Positions 19,860-30,813 are shown, counted from the first letter of the stretch. The stretch: 64,000 nucleotides of DNA from Trichomonas vaginalis G3 (GCF_026262505.1 NC_067208.1:10735962-10799961); one strand, 5' to 3'. The notes: a model not told the origin generated them from the sequence alone. Numbers and translations: made by a program.

Positions 19860-20963
19860 ATGAGTGTCAAGACTAACGACGTGAAAAAATTAGGATTCAC
19901 AAACGAGGAAATAAAGGATATATTAGAGGAGGTAGGTTATGAAGTTAATAAATATTATTTAAGAAATTGTCAAAAATTCGCGGAGTTATTAAATAATTTA
20001 GATTATGATGGAAAAATGAATAAAGATGATGTTATAAATTTCTTATATCCCACATCTGAAGAAGAAAAACCTAAAGAACCTGATGTTTTCCCTGAATATT
20101 ATGAAGAACGGATTAAAGATGATGAATACAATGAAATTGAAAGACTGAAAAAAATAAGAGATGAAATAGATGAAAAAATTAAGGAATTAAGAGAAGTTGA
20201 AAAATATAATGAAAATGAAGTAGAGGGTTTAATGAATATCCCAGCTTCAGAATCAGAAGTTCAGAAATCTCATGAAGAAAGATATAAAAATTATGTCTCA
20301 GAATCAACACAAAATTTATTAGATGGTGAAATAGACGAAACACTTTCAGAAGAAGGTACTAAATTTATTCGTAAACATAAGTTACAATTTATTGATAATG
20401 AAGAATACCCCTGTATCTCTTTCACCACCTTTAGATTCCGAAAAATTCAAAAAAGCTCTTAAAAACGTGACATATGCAACTAATACGATTAAGAAAGAAG
20501 ATCATGATATTTACACAAATTATTATTTAAATAAATGCACAGGTGTTGATAAAGTTTTTGATTTATTAGATAAAATATCAAAAGAAACCATTGGAACCTA
20601 TAAAATTTTATGTGATTGCGGTTTCATTGTTGAAGATACTAATAATGTTTCATATGAAAGAACAGCACCGAAGGAAGACGAAGTGAAAGGTCTATACCAT
20701 TCGTTATTAAGAACATAAAAGATATGAAAACTTATAAACATTATATTTATTCATTTATTTCAGAAAAAATGGAAGCAACCCATAAAACATCTTCTCATCA
20801 TTTTATAGCTATTCATACATTCCTTTTCAAAGTTGTGAAATTAAATAAGACAGGAATTAGATTTAATGTATCAGGGTACGCATTCTTGAGTAAATTAAAA
20901 TGTATTCGTCACGTCGCAGATGATAAAAATTTATGTGTTCTTAATTCATTTTATGGGCTTTAA
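19860..20963 (+). pseudogene. Polinton gene of unknown function (broken)
   Basis: A coding region following the shared T-rich/ATG start motif, with ATGAGTGTCAAG as the likely start (an upstream ATG at 19827 is in frame but lies before the motif). The first two thirds are charged and coiled-coil-like (EIERLKKIRDEIDEKIKELRE); the last part is Lys/His-rich with a Cys pair (CDCGF). About two breaks. No family is recognised. It sits directly before the polymerase and could be a replication accessory protein or terminal protein, which is only a positional guess. Confidence 0.5.
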
Positions 20964-21012
20964 AAAATAAACTTTATTTTTATTTATTTTTTAATTTTTT
21001 ATTCTTACATAA

Positions 21013-24000
21013 ATGAACAAAAACGGAACAGCTAAAATGAATGATAATCAAATTAGAGCAGAAGGTAGAAGGTTATTTAAACGCTTCTATAACATTCCTG
21101 ATGGTGTTAATCCTAAAACTCGTAGAAGCTATTTAAATGAAGCAATAGATGCATATGAAGGGTTTGACATTTCATCAGAAAGTGAGAGATTAGCGAGAAT
21201 GTTAAATGTTAATATTGATTTCTATTATTGTGATCCTCAACCAGAAGACGTGGACATAAATAAGGTAGACTTTCCATTAGTGGAATCAATAATGATAGAT
21301 CCAGAATTTGAAACAGTAAATATTTTATTAACACAGAGTCCATGTGGAAAACTTCACGCTGACAGAATAACAGACGTTGAAGCACTCACCGGCTATAAAG
21401 TTTGTCCATATTGTAAAGAAGAAGTTTATTCTATCCGTGATGATCCAGAAAGGAAAAACCAAAGAAGATTTTTAAAGCATTGTGAGAAATGTAAAGAAAA
21501 TAATGGAAGATTAATTCAAGACGTTCAATTGCAAAAGACCAGCAACCATATGCACCACATATTACGAAACAGAAGATATATCAGTGGTTATTAGCTCACA
21601 ATTTGCAGAAATATTATAAACCGACAAGATATTATATTACTTTTGACTTTGAAACATTAGAGACTAAAGAAGAATTACAACTTTCTGAGTGTGCAACTTT
21701 GAACGCTTACTTAAAACCATTCATGGTATCATCAACGGTTAAATTAAATGATAAAACATATACGAGGAATTTTTGCTTAACTTCGAGTGATTCTTTTATT
21801 TCTGATTGGATTGAGTTTTTATTTTCAACCTGTTCATTAGTTGCTAATCAAATATGAGTCAATACAATGAATTATTGAAGCGCAAACGGCGGGGACTTTG
21901 TCCCATACATTAAATGAAAAACAGAAGGAAGCATTTAAAGAACTTCTAGATGAGGAATTCAATAAAGTGAATATCATAGGTTTTAATTCGGGAAAGTTTG
22001 ATTTAAATTTAATTCTTCGTGATTTAAACACTGCAAAATGGAAAATAAAATCAATGCTGGGTTCTTCTTCTCAATTTAAGCAAGTCATTGTAAAGAAAAC
22101 AAACGCTCCATATGAATTGAGATTTATTGACATCAGAAATTATATAGCGGGTGGGACATTAGACCAATTCACTCAAGATTTCGGAAACAATAAATCACGT
22201 GTTAAATCCTTTTTCCCTTATCAATTCATCACATGGGAGAATTACGAAGAAGAATTATATAAAGGGAACCATTCACGAAAGATTCATTTTATTCAGCATT
22301 AACTCAAGAAACTATATCAGATAGTGATTATCAAATATATCTCAATGATGCTAAAAATTTTAAGAATAGATTAGAATATTTTATTCATTATTGCAATAAA
22401 GATGTTGAAATTATGATTGACCCAATCGATAAAATTATTGAAGAAACATTTGTTTATAAAATTGATATGCTTCATAATCTTTCTTTATCATCGAATGCTT
22501 CAATGATTCGTTACGCTTTAGCATATAAAGACTTTAATCCTAATGAAAAATATCCTGAGGAAGAGATAGAATCAAGTTTTGAATTAACGAAAAAGTATTG
22601 GAAATATAAAATTGAATCATATAAGAAACAAGATGAAAAAGCAGAAAGGATACTAAAAATAATGTTTCAATGGATGATTTTCAATACTATCACGATTTAA
22701 TCCTTTCATCTAAATGCAAAATGTGTGGTAAAGCGTTTACATATGCAATAAACCAACATTGATAGAATCGATAATGAAAAACCACATACCAAAGAAAATT
22801 GTCAGTTAATGTGTTGTTATTGCAATGTCGTAAAATCAAATAAAGATGAAGATGTTCAACGTTTAAGAATCAATTTAAGAAATTATGCATTAAAAAATAA
22901 TTTACCAATGACTTTAGATTCAGTTGAAGCTTATCACATTCTCCGTAATGGAATTACTGGTGGTCTATCAAATGTTCAACATCGTGTAATCTTAAAGGAA
23001 TCACGCACATTAATAAACTTTCATATAGTCCAGAAACTAAAACTGTATCAAATGAGGACACCACCAACATCATGACTCATTTCGTTGGTGTTGATTTTAA
23101 TTCATTATATCCTTCATCATTTTCATCTAATCCTCATGATTTCATTCAATATACTGACCATAAAATGTATATGCCGGGAAGATTGAATGGTGTTATCATT
23201 TGTGATACAGCAACAAAGAAAGCAAAAGCACTGGGAATTAAGAAGAAAAATACTTTATTCGTGGCTGAAGTAAAGGGTCACATTGATGAAAAATACATTA
23301 ATGATTACATAAACTTTTTACCGATAATAAGAAACTTAGATATTATCACAGATGAAAAAACAATTGGCAGTTTTATGTATAATTACATGAAATCAAACAA
23401 TCTACCAGTTGACCAGAAAGACAGAGGAAATTAACTCAGTTAGCATCAACACACAACCAATATCAACCATTTTCTTCTTATTATCTTTGGTATCTAATAG
23501 ACAGATTTCATTTTATCATCGATGATATTCAATCAATTTTAACATTTACGAAAAACACTTGTTTTAATGAATTTGCGAACGAATTTATGAACGAAAGACA
23601 AAAGGCTGAATTAGAAGGAAATAAAGGAAAAAGTTTATTTTGCAAGATTTCACTTAATGGATCATATGGTTACGATGCAATGAATACACAAAATTACGCA
23701 AAGACTAAAATAATGAATGCACAGAAGGCACGCGTTGCATGTATGTCAAATAAGTTTAAAAACATAAGAGAAATAGGTGAGATACATATCAAGTGATGCT
23801 TAAAGATAGATTTTATAGATGTGATACATGTTTACAAGAGGCATTCTTCACTTTAGATAACGCAAATACTGGTATTTAGTTTTCATTTATGATTTTATGT
23901 ATAAATGCATGGATGTTAATCGTTTTCATTTCATTGAAGGTGATACTGATTCATCTTATTGGGCAATCGCTGGCGACCAAATCTTCCTAACACTCAAGCA

Positions 24001-24468
24001 TTTCAAGCAATTGTTACCGATAAACAATTTTATGATAAAAACATTTTCAAATTCGCACCTTTTGATTTCTTCTGTTTTGATGAGAAATTTAAACCTAAAT
24101 TAAAGAATAAAGCTGAAGAAAAAGCACATGAGAAGAAGTTATTGGGTTTAGCAATTGAGAAACAAGGTGATAACATGGTTGCTTTATGCCCTAAGTGTTA
24201 TACATCATTCAATGGTTCAATTGATGGAAGTGATTTTAAAAAGATTGCACAAAAAATGAAAGGTGTTAGTTTACGACAAAATAAGCAATTAACACCTAAA
24301 AATTATTTAGATATAATAAATGATAAAGTTATTTTCGATGGTCAGAATATTAATTTACAACTTAAAAACGGGTCAATGACTCGCTTAACAATCGGTAAGA
24401 CTGCATTAACAGGAGCACACACTAAGGCTGTATGTTGTGAAAATGGATGTTGTATACCATTTATTTAA
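21013..24468 (+). pseudogene. pPolB: Protein-primed family B DNA polymerase (broken)
   Basis: The replication gene of the Polinton, with about eight breaks. Motifs appear in the expected order: an N-terminal Cys/His finger (CPYCKEEVYS, HCEKCKENNG near 21.4 kb), 3'-5' exonuclease motif I (FDFETLE, ~21.64 kb), exonuclease II (GFNSGKFDLN, ~21.99 kb), polymerase motif A (VDFNSLYPSSF, ~23.09 kb), motif B (KISLNGSYGYD, ~23.65 kb) and motif C (GDTDSSYWAI, ~23.94 kb). A Cys-rich HNH-like segment lies between the exonuclease and motif A near 22.7-22.87 kb. The relatives copy linear DNA using a terminal protein as primer. Confidence 0.9.
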
Positions 24469-24524
24469 TACAATTTAAAAACGTGGGGGTTGAGTCATGA
24501 ATTTAAAATTTTATTTTTAATAAA

Positions 24525-24998
24525 ATGCCACAGAAAAGACAAAAGGAACCGAATAGATTTATACCAAATAGTTTTAACTTTCAGATTCCAAATAATCAAC
24601 CGCAACGAATTTTTCAAATCCCACCACAGCATCAACAGCAGCAACAACGACCACCACCACAGCATCAACAACCGCCACCACAGCATCAACGGAGAAGAAC
24701 ATTCACCCCTGAAGAAAGAAATTTCAATAATTTGATGCGTCAACAAAATCAAGGTTTGAGATTTTATCCGGGCAGTAATGGTATACATATAAGGCATCCA
24801 AATTTAGATAGAAGATATACCGCCGAGATTCATATTTTACCTAATAATACGATTAATTTTGCTGGATTTTATGATCATCATCAGGAAATCTGGACTCCAC
24901 CATTTGATACCGTTTTAGAAGGAGGAACCGTTAATGATGCGATTCAATATGTAAATAATAGTTTTGATACTATGATTCAAAGAGGTGGGCACCCTTAA
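24525..24998 (+). CDS. Polinton protein with Pro/Gln-rich N-terminus
   Basis: An open 157-residue frame just downstream of the polymerase. Residues 1-60 are Pro/Gln/His-rich and low complexity; residues 65-157 look globular (RFYPGSNGIHIRH, AEIHILPNNTINFAGFYDHHQEIW). It begins at an ATG preceded by the T-rich motif used by other genes of the element. Not recognised. It is co-oriented with the polymerase and integrase, which suggests the replication/integration side rather than the virion block. Confidence 0.65.
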   Translation: MPQKRQKEPNRFIPNSFNFQIPNNQPQRIFQIPPQHQQQQQRPPPQHQQPPPQHQRRRTFTPEERNFNNLMRQQNQGLRFYPGSNGIHIRHPNLDRRYTAEIHILPNNTINFAGFYDHHQEIWTPPFDTVLEGGTVNDAIQYVNNSFDTMIQRGGHP

Positions 24999-25022
24999 AA
25001 CATTTATTTTATTTTTATATAA

Positions 25023-26609
25023 ATGGATAACGCAGATTTAGAAAATTTAATTGATGATTTAGTACTTAATCAAAATTTTCTTAATTATTATGAATTAAAA
25101 TCATATCTCCAAAAACATAATAAAAATATAACGGGTGATGATATGGATTATTATTATCCGTATTATAAAAATGAAATTTTGAAATATCATGATAAAATAA
25201 TTTCTAAAATTAAAGACAAAATTAAAAATAATGAATATACAAAGGGAAAAACTAAATCACAACTTAAACAGTTGAAAGATTTCAAAAATAAAGTATTAAC
25301 AGAAGAAGATATTGATGAATTATATAAATTATATAATCCTGAGCCGCAAAAGCCAAAGGAACAAAAACAAAAGAAGAAAAAGCCGAAAACAACACCAAAA
25401 GAGAAAGTAGCAAATGTTCAACAGCTAAAGGTGCAAAACGCCCAGGTCCTTCAGACCATAAATGAAGCACAAGCTTTAATTTATGATTCATTAGTTAAAC
25501 CATATTCAGCCCGACTTTTAAATGAAGATCAACTTTTGGAATTCATCCTTCAACATAAACTCGAAGTGGGAAAGTATATCAAACCTTTATATACAGCATA
25601 TTTAAAACAAATGAATAGAATACATCCAGAATTAATGAAGGGAGGAATGAAATCCAAAACTTCATCATCCAAAATCAAAGCAGATAAAATTAAACCACTT
25701 GCAACACCAAAACCTCCAACGACAGTACCTCCTCCTTCAGTTAATCCTTCATCATTCACTTTATTATATCCATTTCAAACAAAGAAGCAAAAAGATTTTA
25801 AAAAGGATTTCAAGATATTAAATAAACCAATTGACCCAAAAATTCAACCGTTAAAGGAAAAATTTAGTCGCCCTTCATTTGCACCATATCCATATTCATA
25901 CGAAATCGATCATCTGGAATATTCAAAAGGAAACGTTACTTATTTATTTGCCATTAACATTAACACTAGATATTTATATTGCATTCCAGTGAAAGGGAAA
26001 ACAGAACAGGAAACAAGAAGAGCTATTCAATACTTACTAGATCATGAAAGAGTAGATAATATAAGGGGTGATGGTGATAAAGGATTTCAGGCAGCTATGG
26101 CTCATTATTTCCCACAAATTAATTTTTACTTCTCATCTTCTCCATATACGTTTCATAATAAAATAGTTGATGCGGTAATGAGAACTCTTAGAGATGCGTT
26201 AGGGGTTAACGGTCAGATATACTGGGATGGAAATCATGACTCCATCATACAGCAGTTAGTATATTATTACAATAATACATGGCATAGAACTATAAACATG
26301 AAACCAGTGGAAATGAAAAATGATATTTCAAAAGAATGGGAATATATTAGAAAGCAAATGGAAAGGTTAAATGATGTTAAACGTGAACAAATTAATTCGG
26401 GGCTCATGAATTTTAAACAAGGGGATAAAGTTTTGATTCATCTCGATTATGGAAAAACTGATAAATCAATGACAAAAAGAAGACGAAGATTTGACACAAT
26501 AGCTGAATTTGTTAGATATATTAACGGCAATGCATTAGTTGAAGTTGACAATAAATTAATAGAAATTCCGATTTATTTTATTACTCCATTATATTTAAAT
26601 AATATTTAA
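25023..26609 (+). CDS. INT: Retroviral-type (rve) integrase of the Polinton
   Basis: An open 528-residue frame. Residues 1-170 are charged and helical; about 290-430 form the RNase H-like integrase core, with acidic residues in YEIDHLEY and RGDGDKGF and a downstream VDAVMRTLRD helix in the usual third position. About 465-520 is a basic SH3/chromo-like tail (FKQGDKVLIHLDYG, KRRRRFDTIAEF). The enzyme joins element ends to chromosomal DNA. The N-terminal part carries a 21-nt segment (25439-25459) repeated in reverse at 29871-29891 in the fibre gene. It lies 24 bp after the preceding gene on the same strand. Confidence 0.88.
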   Translation: MDNADLENLIDDLVLNQNFLNYYELKSYLQKHNKNITGDDMDYYYPYYKNEILKYHDKIISKIKDKIKNNEYTKGKTKSQLKQLKDFKNKVLTEEDIDELYKLYNPEPQKPKEQKQKKKKPKTTPKEKVANVQQLKVQNAQVLQTINEAQALIYDSLVKPYSARLLNEDQLLEFILQHKLEVGKYIKPLYTAYLKQMNRIHPELMKGGMKSKTSSSKIKADKIKPLATPKPPTTVPPPSVNPSSFTLLYPFQTKKQKDFKKDFKILNKPIDPKIQPLKEKFSRPSFAPYPYSYEIDHLEYSKGNVTYLFAININTRYLYCIPVKGKTEQETRRAIQYLLDHERVDNIRGDGDKGFQAAMAHYFPQINFYFSSSPYTFHNKIVDAVMRTLRDALGVNGQIYWDGNHDSIIQQLVYYYNNTWHRTINMKPVEMKNDISKEWEYIRKQMERLNDVKREQINSGLMNFKQGDKVLIHLDYGKTDKSMTKRRRRFDTIAEFVRYINGNALVEVDNKLIEIPIYFITPLYLNNI

Positions 26610-26628
26610 TTTTTTTATTTCGTAAGAA

Positions 26629-26949
26629 ATGAGTGACAACAAAGCAGCCAAGAGTCCTGATTCAATTAAGATTCAGAGTCCAGACAATGAATATAAAAAG
26701 AAACTAAACAGAATTAAATCAAAAATATGCTATTACAAAAAGAAGCCGCAATGCGGTGGGGCTGATGCCCATAAAACTAAAGTAATTGAAAACGATAAAG
26801 AGAGGAAAGAAATAATCGAAAAATTAGAAACTTACCGTTCAATCCTTAAACTGAGTGAAGCAAAAATAAAAGAATTTAATAGAATAAATAAATTGATTGG
26901 AAGAGATGAATTTAATAAAGATGAATTTTTAAACTCAATCCAAATTTAA
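26629..26949 (+). CDS. Small charged Polinton protein
   Basis: An open 106-residue Lys/Glu-rich protein, 19 bp after the integrase on the same strand, beginning at an ATG after TTTCGTAAGAA. It has a basic middle (YKKKLNRIKSKICYYKKKPQCGG) written here as two parts, YKKKLNRIKSKI and CYYKKKPQCGG, and then coiled-coil-prone helices. Not recognised. A DNA-binding or core protein is possible from its composition alone. It converges on the next gene with 3 bp between stop codons. Confidence 0.6.
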   Translation: MSDNKAAKSPDSIKIQSPDNEYKKKLNRIKSKICYYKKKPQCGGADAHKTKVIENDKERKEIIEKLETYRSILKLSEAKIKEFNRINKLIGRDEFNKDEFLNSIQI

Positions 26950-26952
26950 TTT

Positions 26953-27138
26953 TTATTCCTCTTCGACAACGTCTCTTCGAGACGCCGAACCCTTCTGGGT
27001 TCTTCTTTCCATCATTACTGCATAACCGCATCTTCTCGGTTTTCGTGGTTTGTTGTTTTTAATTCGTTCTTGCATCATTTTTATCATTTCCTCCCTTGTT
27101 ATGATTCGTGGTAAATTTTGAGCTTGTGGGGTATCCAT
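26953..27138 (-). CDS. Small basic Polinton protein
   Basis: A 61-residue protein with helix IITREEMIKMMQERIKNN followed by a very basic patch (KPRKPRRCGYAVMMERR) and an acidic end. It starts at an ATG preceded by TTTTATTTTTATATAA, the clearest form of the element's start motif, which supports it as a real gene despite its size. The final codons overlap a pair of GC-rich hairpins (26971-27002). Basic peptides of this kind are often capsid-core or DNA-condensing proteins; that is inference. Confidence 0.55.
   Translation of the reverse strand: MDTPQAQNLPRIITREEMIKMMQERIKNNKPRKPRRCGYAVMMERRTQKGSASRRDVVEEE
26971..27002. other. Double hairpin at convergent gene ends
   Basis: Two perfect stem-loops side by side: GTCTC-TTC-GAGAC (26971-26983) and GAACCC-TTCT-GGGTTC (26987-27002). 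They lie just beyond the stop of a plus-strand gene and inside the last codons of the minus-strand gene. It is one of four such pairs in the Polinton. Confidence 0.75.
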
Positions 27139-27166
27139 TTATATAAAAATAAAATTTTGTTATCAG

Positions 27167-27346
27167 TTATTTTATCATCATTTTATTAAGTTCATCTTTA
27201 GTTAATTTGAATGGATTCGCTAATGTTCCACCTTGAGCCACAACACTTGCCCCGGCTAATTGTGAAGAACCTGGGATAATTACTCCATGAAATGATTTCA
27301 TTGGTATCATTAATTTAGAAATAGTTGGCTTAATTAATTTTGTCAT
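27167..27346 (-). CDS. 59-residue Polinton protein
   Basis: A small open frame with an ATG after TTTTATTTTTATCATAA, the shared start motif. The product runs from MTKLIKPTISKLMIPMKSFHG through a small-residue stretch (PGSSQLAGASVVAQGGT) to a lysine-rich end. The Gly/Ala/Ser-rich middle with basic flanks resembles small virion-associated or membrane-active peptides. It is not recognised. The motif and the spacing from 26953-27138 support it. Confidence 0.5.
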   Translation of the reverse strand: MTKLIKPTISKLMIPMKSFHGVIIPGSSQLAGASVVAQGGTLANPFKLTKDELNKMMIK

Positions 27347-27397
27347 TTATGATAAAAATAAAATTGCATAATTTAAATTTTTTTCTTTCTCATTTTC

Positions 27398-27514
27398 TCA
27401 TTTTTCTCTTTTTTCATTCTGTTTTGGTTTCAGTAACTTTAATTTTAACTTTGGATCAAATATTGGGTTTCCATCTTTATCTCTTCCAATAACACCATAT
27501 GGTAGAATCTTCAT
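27398..27514 (-). CDS. 38-residue Polinton peptide
   Basis: A very short frame (MKILPYGVIGRDKDGNPIF, then a Lys/Leu-rich end) whose ATG follows ATTTTTATTTTAGTATAA, the element's start motif. The phrase GRDKDGNPIFDP looks structured rather than random. No family is recognised. Support comes only from the motif and the tight spacing with the neighbouring small genes. Confidence 0.4.
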   Translation of the reverse strand: MKILPYGVIGRDKDGNPIFDPKLKLKLLKPKQNEKREK

Positions 27515-27552
27515 TTATACTAAAATAAAAATTTAAATTATGCCGTTCTAAA

Positions 27553-27587
27553 GTTTGTGAAACAAACATTGAGCGTTCATTGAACGC
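27553..27587. other. Double hairpin at the 3' end of the fibre gene
   Basis: GTTTG-TGAAA-CAAAC (27553-27567) and GCGTTC-ATT-GAACGC (27573-27587), the second overlapping the end of the fibre gene. It has the same layout as the pairs at 26971, 30496 and 35596. Confidence 0.7.
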
Positions 27588-29918
27588 GAAACCATGCATA
27601 AACTGTCATATAAGGTGGCATGTAATCTGTACCTCTTCCTGTCGTTTGTGTATATCCTGAAACATTATGTGAATGTGTACCCGAACCGTTTGAAGTATAT
27701 CCTTCATTCCATCTATTTTTATTACCATACCAATATTTACCCCTGCTAGCGTCTCTATCAGACCATCCATCAGGAAATCCATTATTTCCATCAGGATATT
27801 CAAACGAATTAGTATAAGTATGACTATGCCAGCCCGAGTCTTGAGTGTTTAAATTAACATAATGACTATGAGCAGGTAAATTTTCACCAGTAATCTTTTT
27901 ACTTCCACCGGTTTGTTTTGAACTATTAGCACAGTAGAGGAAACGATCGGTTATTTGTTGCCATGTACCGAAACCGAATACATCAGCTGGATTTGTTGAA
28001 TTCATTGATGTATATATTGAACCAATGGGGTAAATCATCTCAAGAATTGTATTTAATCCATTATGAATATTGAATTTATTATATAATATTGAAACTGGGT
28101 AAGAAATTAAAATTGGTCTTGTTATCAATATTAACGTATTATTTTTGAAAATTGCTTTTCTAACATCTTGAAATTTTGTGATTTCAGACCAATTTCTTCC
28201 ATCACTACTGATATTTACTAAATCACCACATCCAAAGCAATGAAATACCCATCAATATAAAATAAATTTGTAAATCTATAATTTCGAGTAAGTTTTGGAG
28301 TGAATGAATAAACCAATTCCCAACTTGGTGTTTTCTCTGGATCCTGTGAAAAATCTTGTGATAAATAAATATGTCTGTTATAACTTAAAGGATATGAATA
28401 GACCATACCACCTGAAACAAGAACACAAACATTTGATCCATAACATAAAGCTTCAATGTCTCCATCAGCTTGAAAAATTTGTTCAAAACGACCAAATGGT
28501 ATTGAAGATGATCTATAAATTTTATCATTTTGTAGGATAAAATACATACCGTTAGTGTAATACCACTTACTTGTATAATCGATTTCCAAATCTGATGACA
28601 TCATACTAAACATATAATAATTTATCCCATCCTCACTAATGAAAATTTGATTGACTTCATAAATTAGTACCCATTTATTATTAACGCATCTAATAGGATT
28701 ATTTGGATATTTAAATTTAGCATCTTGATTTAAATTACATTTGAACCATTGGATACAATCGAATGAATAACAAGGGCAAAAATAATCTCCAACCGTTATC
28801 ATTCCCATAAATTTACCGTTATTATATTCAACATATAAAATTCTTGGATTAATGATTGGCTTTCGTGTATCAGGATTCAAAACAGATGGAGTAAATGATT
28901 CATAGTTTTTAAAATCATTTGTTTTAAAATAATAAAGCACTCCAGCTGTATAAAATAAATACGTGGTCACTCCATCGAAACATATCCATTCAAAAGAATC
29001 TATATCAAAGGTTTTATCTGATGATTTCATAAAATTTAAAAATGGTGGAGTAAAATAGACCTCTGATTGTTTTATTTCTTCATTAACAAATGATATATCA
29101 GCTTTCTTTGCTAACTCAGTATTAATGAATGAAATAACTTTTTCCTTATCTGCTTTCTTCTCTAACTCATTGTTAACATATGTTTTATCTGCTTTCTTCT
29201 CTAATTCATCATTAACATAAGTTTTATCTGCTTTAAGGTCTAAACATCCTGAAACCCATTCTGTATCAGCTTTAACTTTAAAAGTCTCCAATGTCCATTC
29301 ATGATACAATTCAACCTTTTCTTTAATTTCATTATCTTTTTCATCAACATAAACCAAATTTGCCTTCTTATTTAATTCAGTATTTACATAAACTAAATCT
29401 GCTTTCTTATTTAATTCAGTATTAACATAAACTAAATCTGCTTTCTTCATTAATTCAGTATTAACGTATTCCTTATCTACCTTCTTATTTAATTCAGTAT
29501 TAACGTATTCCTTATCTGCTTTCTTCATTAACTCACTATCCACGTATTCCTTATCCACCTTCTTCATTATGTCATTTAGGAAACCTTCTATGAATTCCTC
29601 ATTTAAATTAAATCTTCCAATCTTCAAACTTTAGGAAATGCATTTAATGCGTAATATCTCTGTTCTTCTGGTGGAATTGATGTTATATCATCCGTTATTC
29701 CTTTAATTTTTGAATTCATAAATAAAATTTCTTTTATATTTGATATCACTGCACCACCTTTGCAAACGAATTCGAAATGGTCATTTTTCAATACTATCTC
29801 CAAATCTCCATATTTCAACCTTTGCGTTTGTTCTGCCGTCTTTGAATTATATGCATATGTGGCGTATGTAATGGTCTGAAGGACCTGGGCGCTTTGCGCC
29901 TTAAGTTGCTGTTGTATA
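27577..29918 (-). pseudogene. Phage-like fibre: coiled coil, Asp-box propeller, tail-collar domain (broken)
   Basis: A fibre-like coding region with two or three breaks. The N-terminal part has tandem 14-residue repeats of the form KKADKEYVNTELN, as in trimeric phage tail fibres. The middle (about 28.2-29.0 kb) is beta-rich with Asp-box-like turns (ISEDGINYY, SSDGRNW), as in sialidase/BNR propellers. The C-terminal end is a phage tail-collar/gp12-like domain (IYPIGSIYTSMNSTNPADVFG, split as IYPIGSIYTSMN and STNPADVFG; GTWQQITDRFLYC; LPAHSH; MPPYMTVYAWFR). In phages such proteins bind the host surface. It stands at the head of the leftward block and is strong evidence that the element was once a virion-forming agent. 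Confidence 0.8.
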
Positions 29919-29938
29919 ACATTTTAAAAATAAATATT

Positions 29939-30480
29939 TTAATCCGTTATCTCATCAGCTATTTTCTCTATTTGAAATTGCCATAATATTTCATTCATAA
30001 ATTCTAAATCACAATCAAATAGGTCAGTTATTCTAAATTTAATATTTGATAAATCTTTTGAATGAAGAATAAATGAATTCCCGGATAATTGAAACGGATA
30101 TGATAAAGAAAATGTGTTTAAGTTGATGGATAAAATGTTTTGTATTGATGGGTAAGAGTTAGGGTCTAATGTTTGATGTGAAAATCTCATTGGGGTATTA
30201 ACTTTATCACATTTGATTAAAATGAAATTGGAACCAGTGTCAGAATACAAAACATCCCAACATCTTTTTTCAAAATTTAATATCCCAACAATGAACGAAG
30301 ATGAGGAGTACAAAATTTAATTTTCAGCGGAAATTTAATAAGGTTATTTATTTCATCAAGTTCAAAAAGTTTATCAGGTTTTGATTTAAAATTTTCTTCA
30401 TACCATACGATAAATGATTCATTTAAATAACTTAAAATCATGTTAATATCCCATTTCGCTATCACATTATTTATATACAT
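29939..30480 (-). pseudogene. Polinton gene, possible minor capsid protein (broken)
   Basis: A region of about 180 codons, broken once, running in the virion block. The second half is rich in beta-prone segments (GSNFILIKCDKV, ILSINLNTFSLSYPFQLSG) that would suit a single jelly-roll minor capsid (penton) protein, which Polintons normally encode. I see no decisive motif, so the assignment is by position, length and composition only. Confidence 0.4.
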
Positions 30481-30495
30481 ATCATACGTTTTTCA

Positions 30496-30522
30496 AGGTC
30501 TACGACCTCGCCGCTATGCGGC
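30496..30522. other. Double hairpin at a gene end
   Basis: AGGTC-TAC-GACCT (30496-30508) and GCCGC-TAT-GCGGC (30510-30522), ending one base before the stop of the small minus-strand gene 30523-30678. Each has a 5-bp stem and a 3-nt loop. Confidence 0.75.
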
Positions 30523-30678
30523 TCATGGTTCATCTTTAATAAATGATATATAATATGAAGGGTCTAAAAGAATGGGATTAAATTTACCACTCACAGAAAC
30601 GAGAGTAACATTATAAATTCCGCTAACTGTTAAATTTAATTCACAGCTATTATTCGAAATAATATTGATAATTGACAT
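30523..30678 (-). CDS. 51-residue Polinton protein
   Basis: A small frame (MSIINIISNNSCELNLTVSG and onward) that alternates beta-prone stretches with polar turns (IYNVTLVSVSGKFNPILLD). It ends immediately at the double hairpin 30496-30522. It is divergent from a tiny plus-strand frame with only 20 bp between ATGs. Not recognised; it could be part of a capsid-associated module. Confidence 0.45.
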   Translation of the reverse strand: MSIINIISNNSCELNLTVSGIYNVTLVSVSGKFNPILLDPSYYISFIKDEP

Positions 30679-30698
30679 TTTTTATTACGATTAAAAAT

Positions 30699-30794
30699 AT
30701 GGTAAAGCGTTATTTTCCAGTGATAAATAAAACTAGAATAAGATTACCTCAAGAATTCAAAATTCAACGAATAAGAAATTCATTCATGTTATAA
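30699..30794 (+). CDS. 31-residue basic peptide
   Basis: A tiny frame with about a third Lys/Arg (MVKRYFPVINKTRIRL, then PQEFKIQRIRNSFML). Small Arg-rich peptides occur in adenovirus- and Polinton-like cores. The start motif is weak (ATTACGATTAAAAAT) and the length is near the noise level, so this is a tentative call. Confidence 0.3.
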   Translation: MVKRYFPVINKTRIRLPQEFKIQRIRNSFML

Positions 30795-30813
30795 ATTTTA
30801 GTGTTTTCAGAAA

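Noticed and set aside
24495-24797. 100-codon minus-strand frame opposite the Pro/Gln-rich Polinton gene
   Set aside because: Leu/Trp-rich shadow of a CCACCACAGCATCAA-type low-complexity region.
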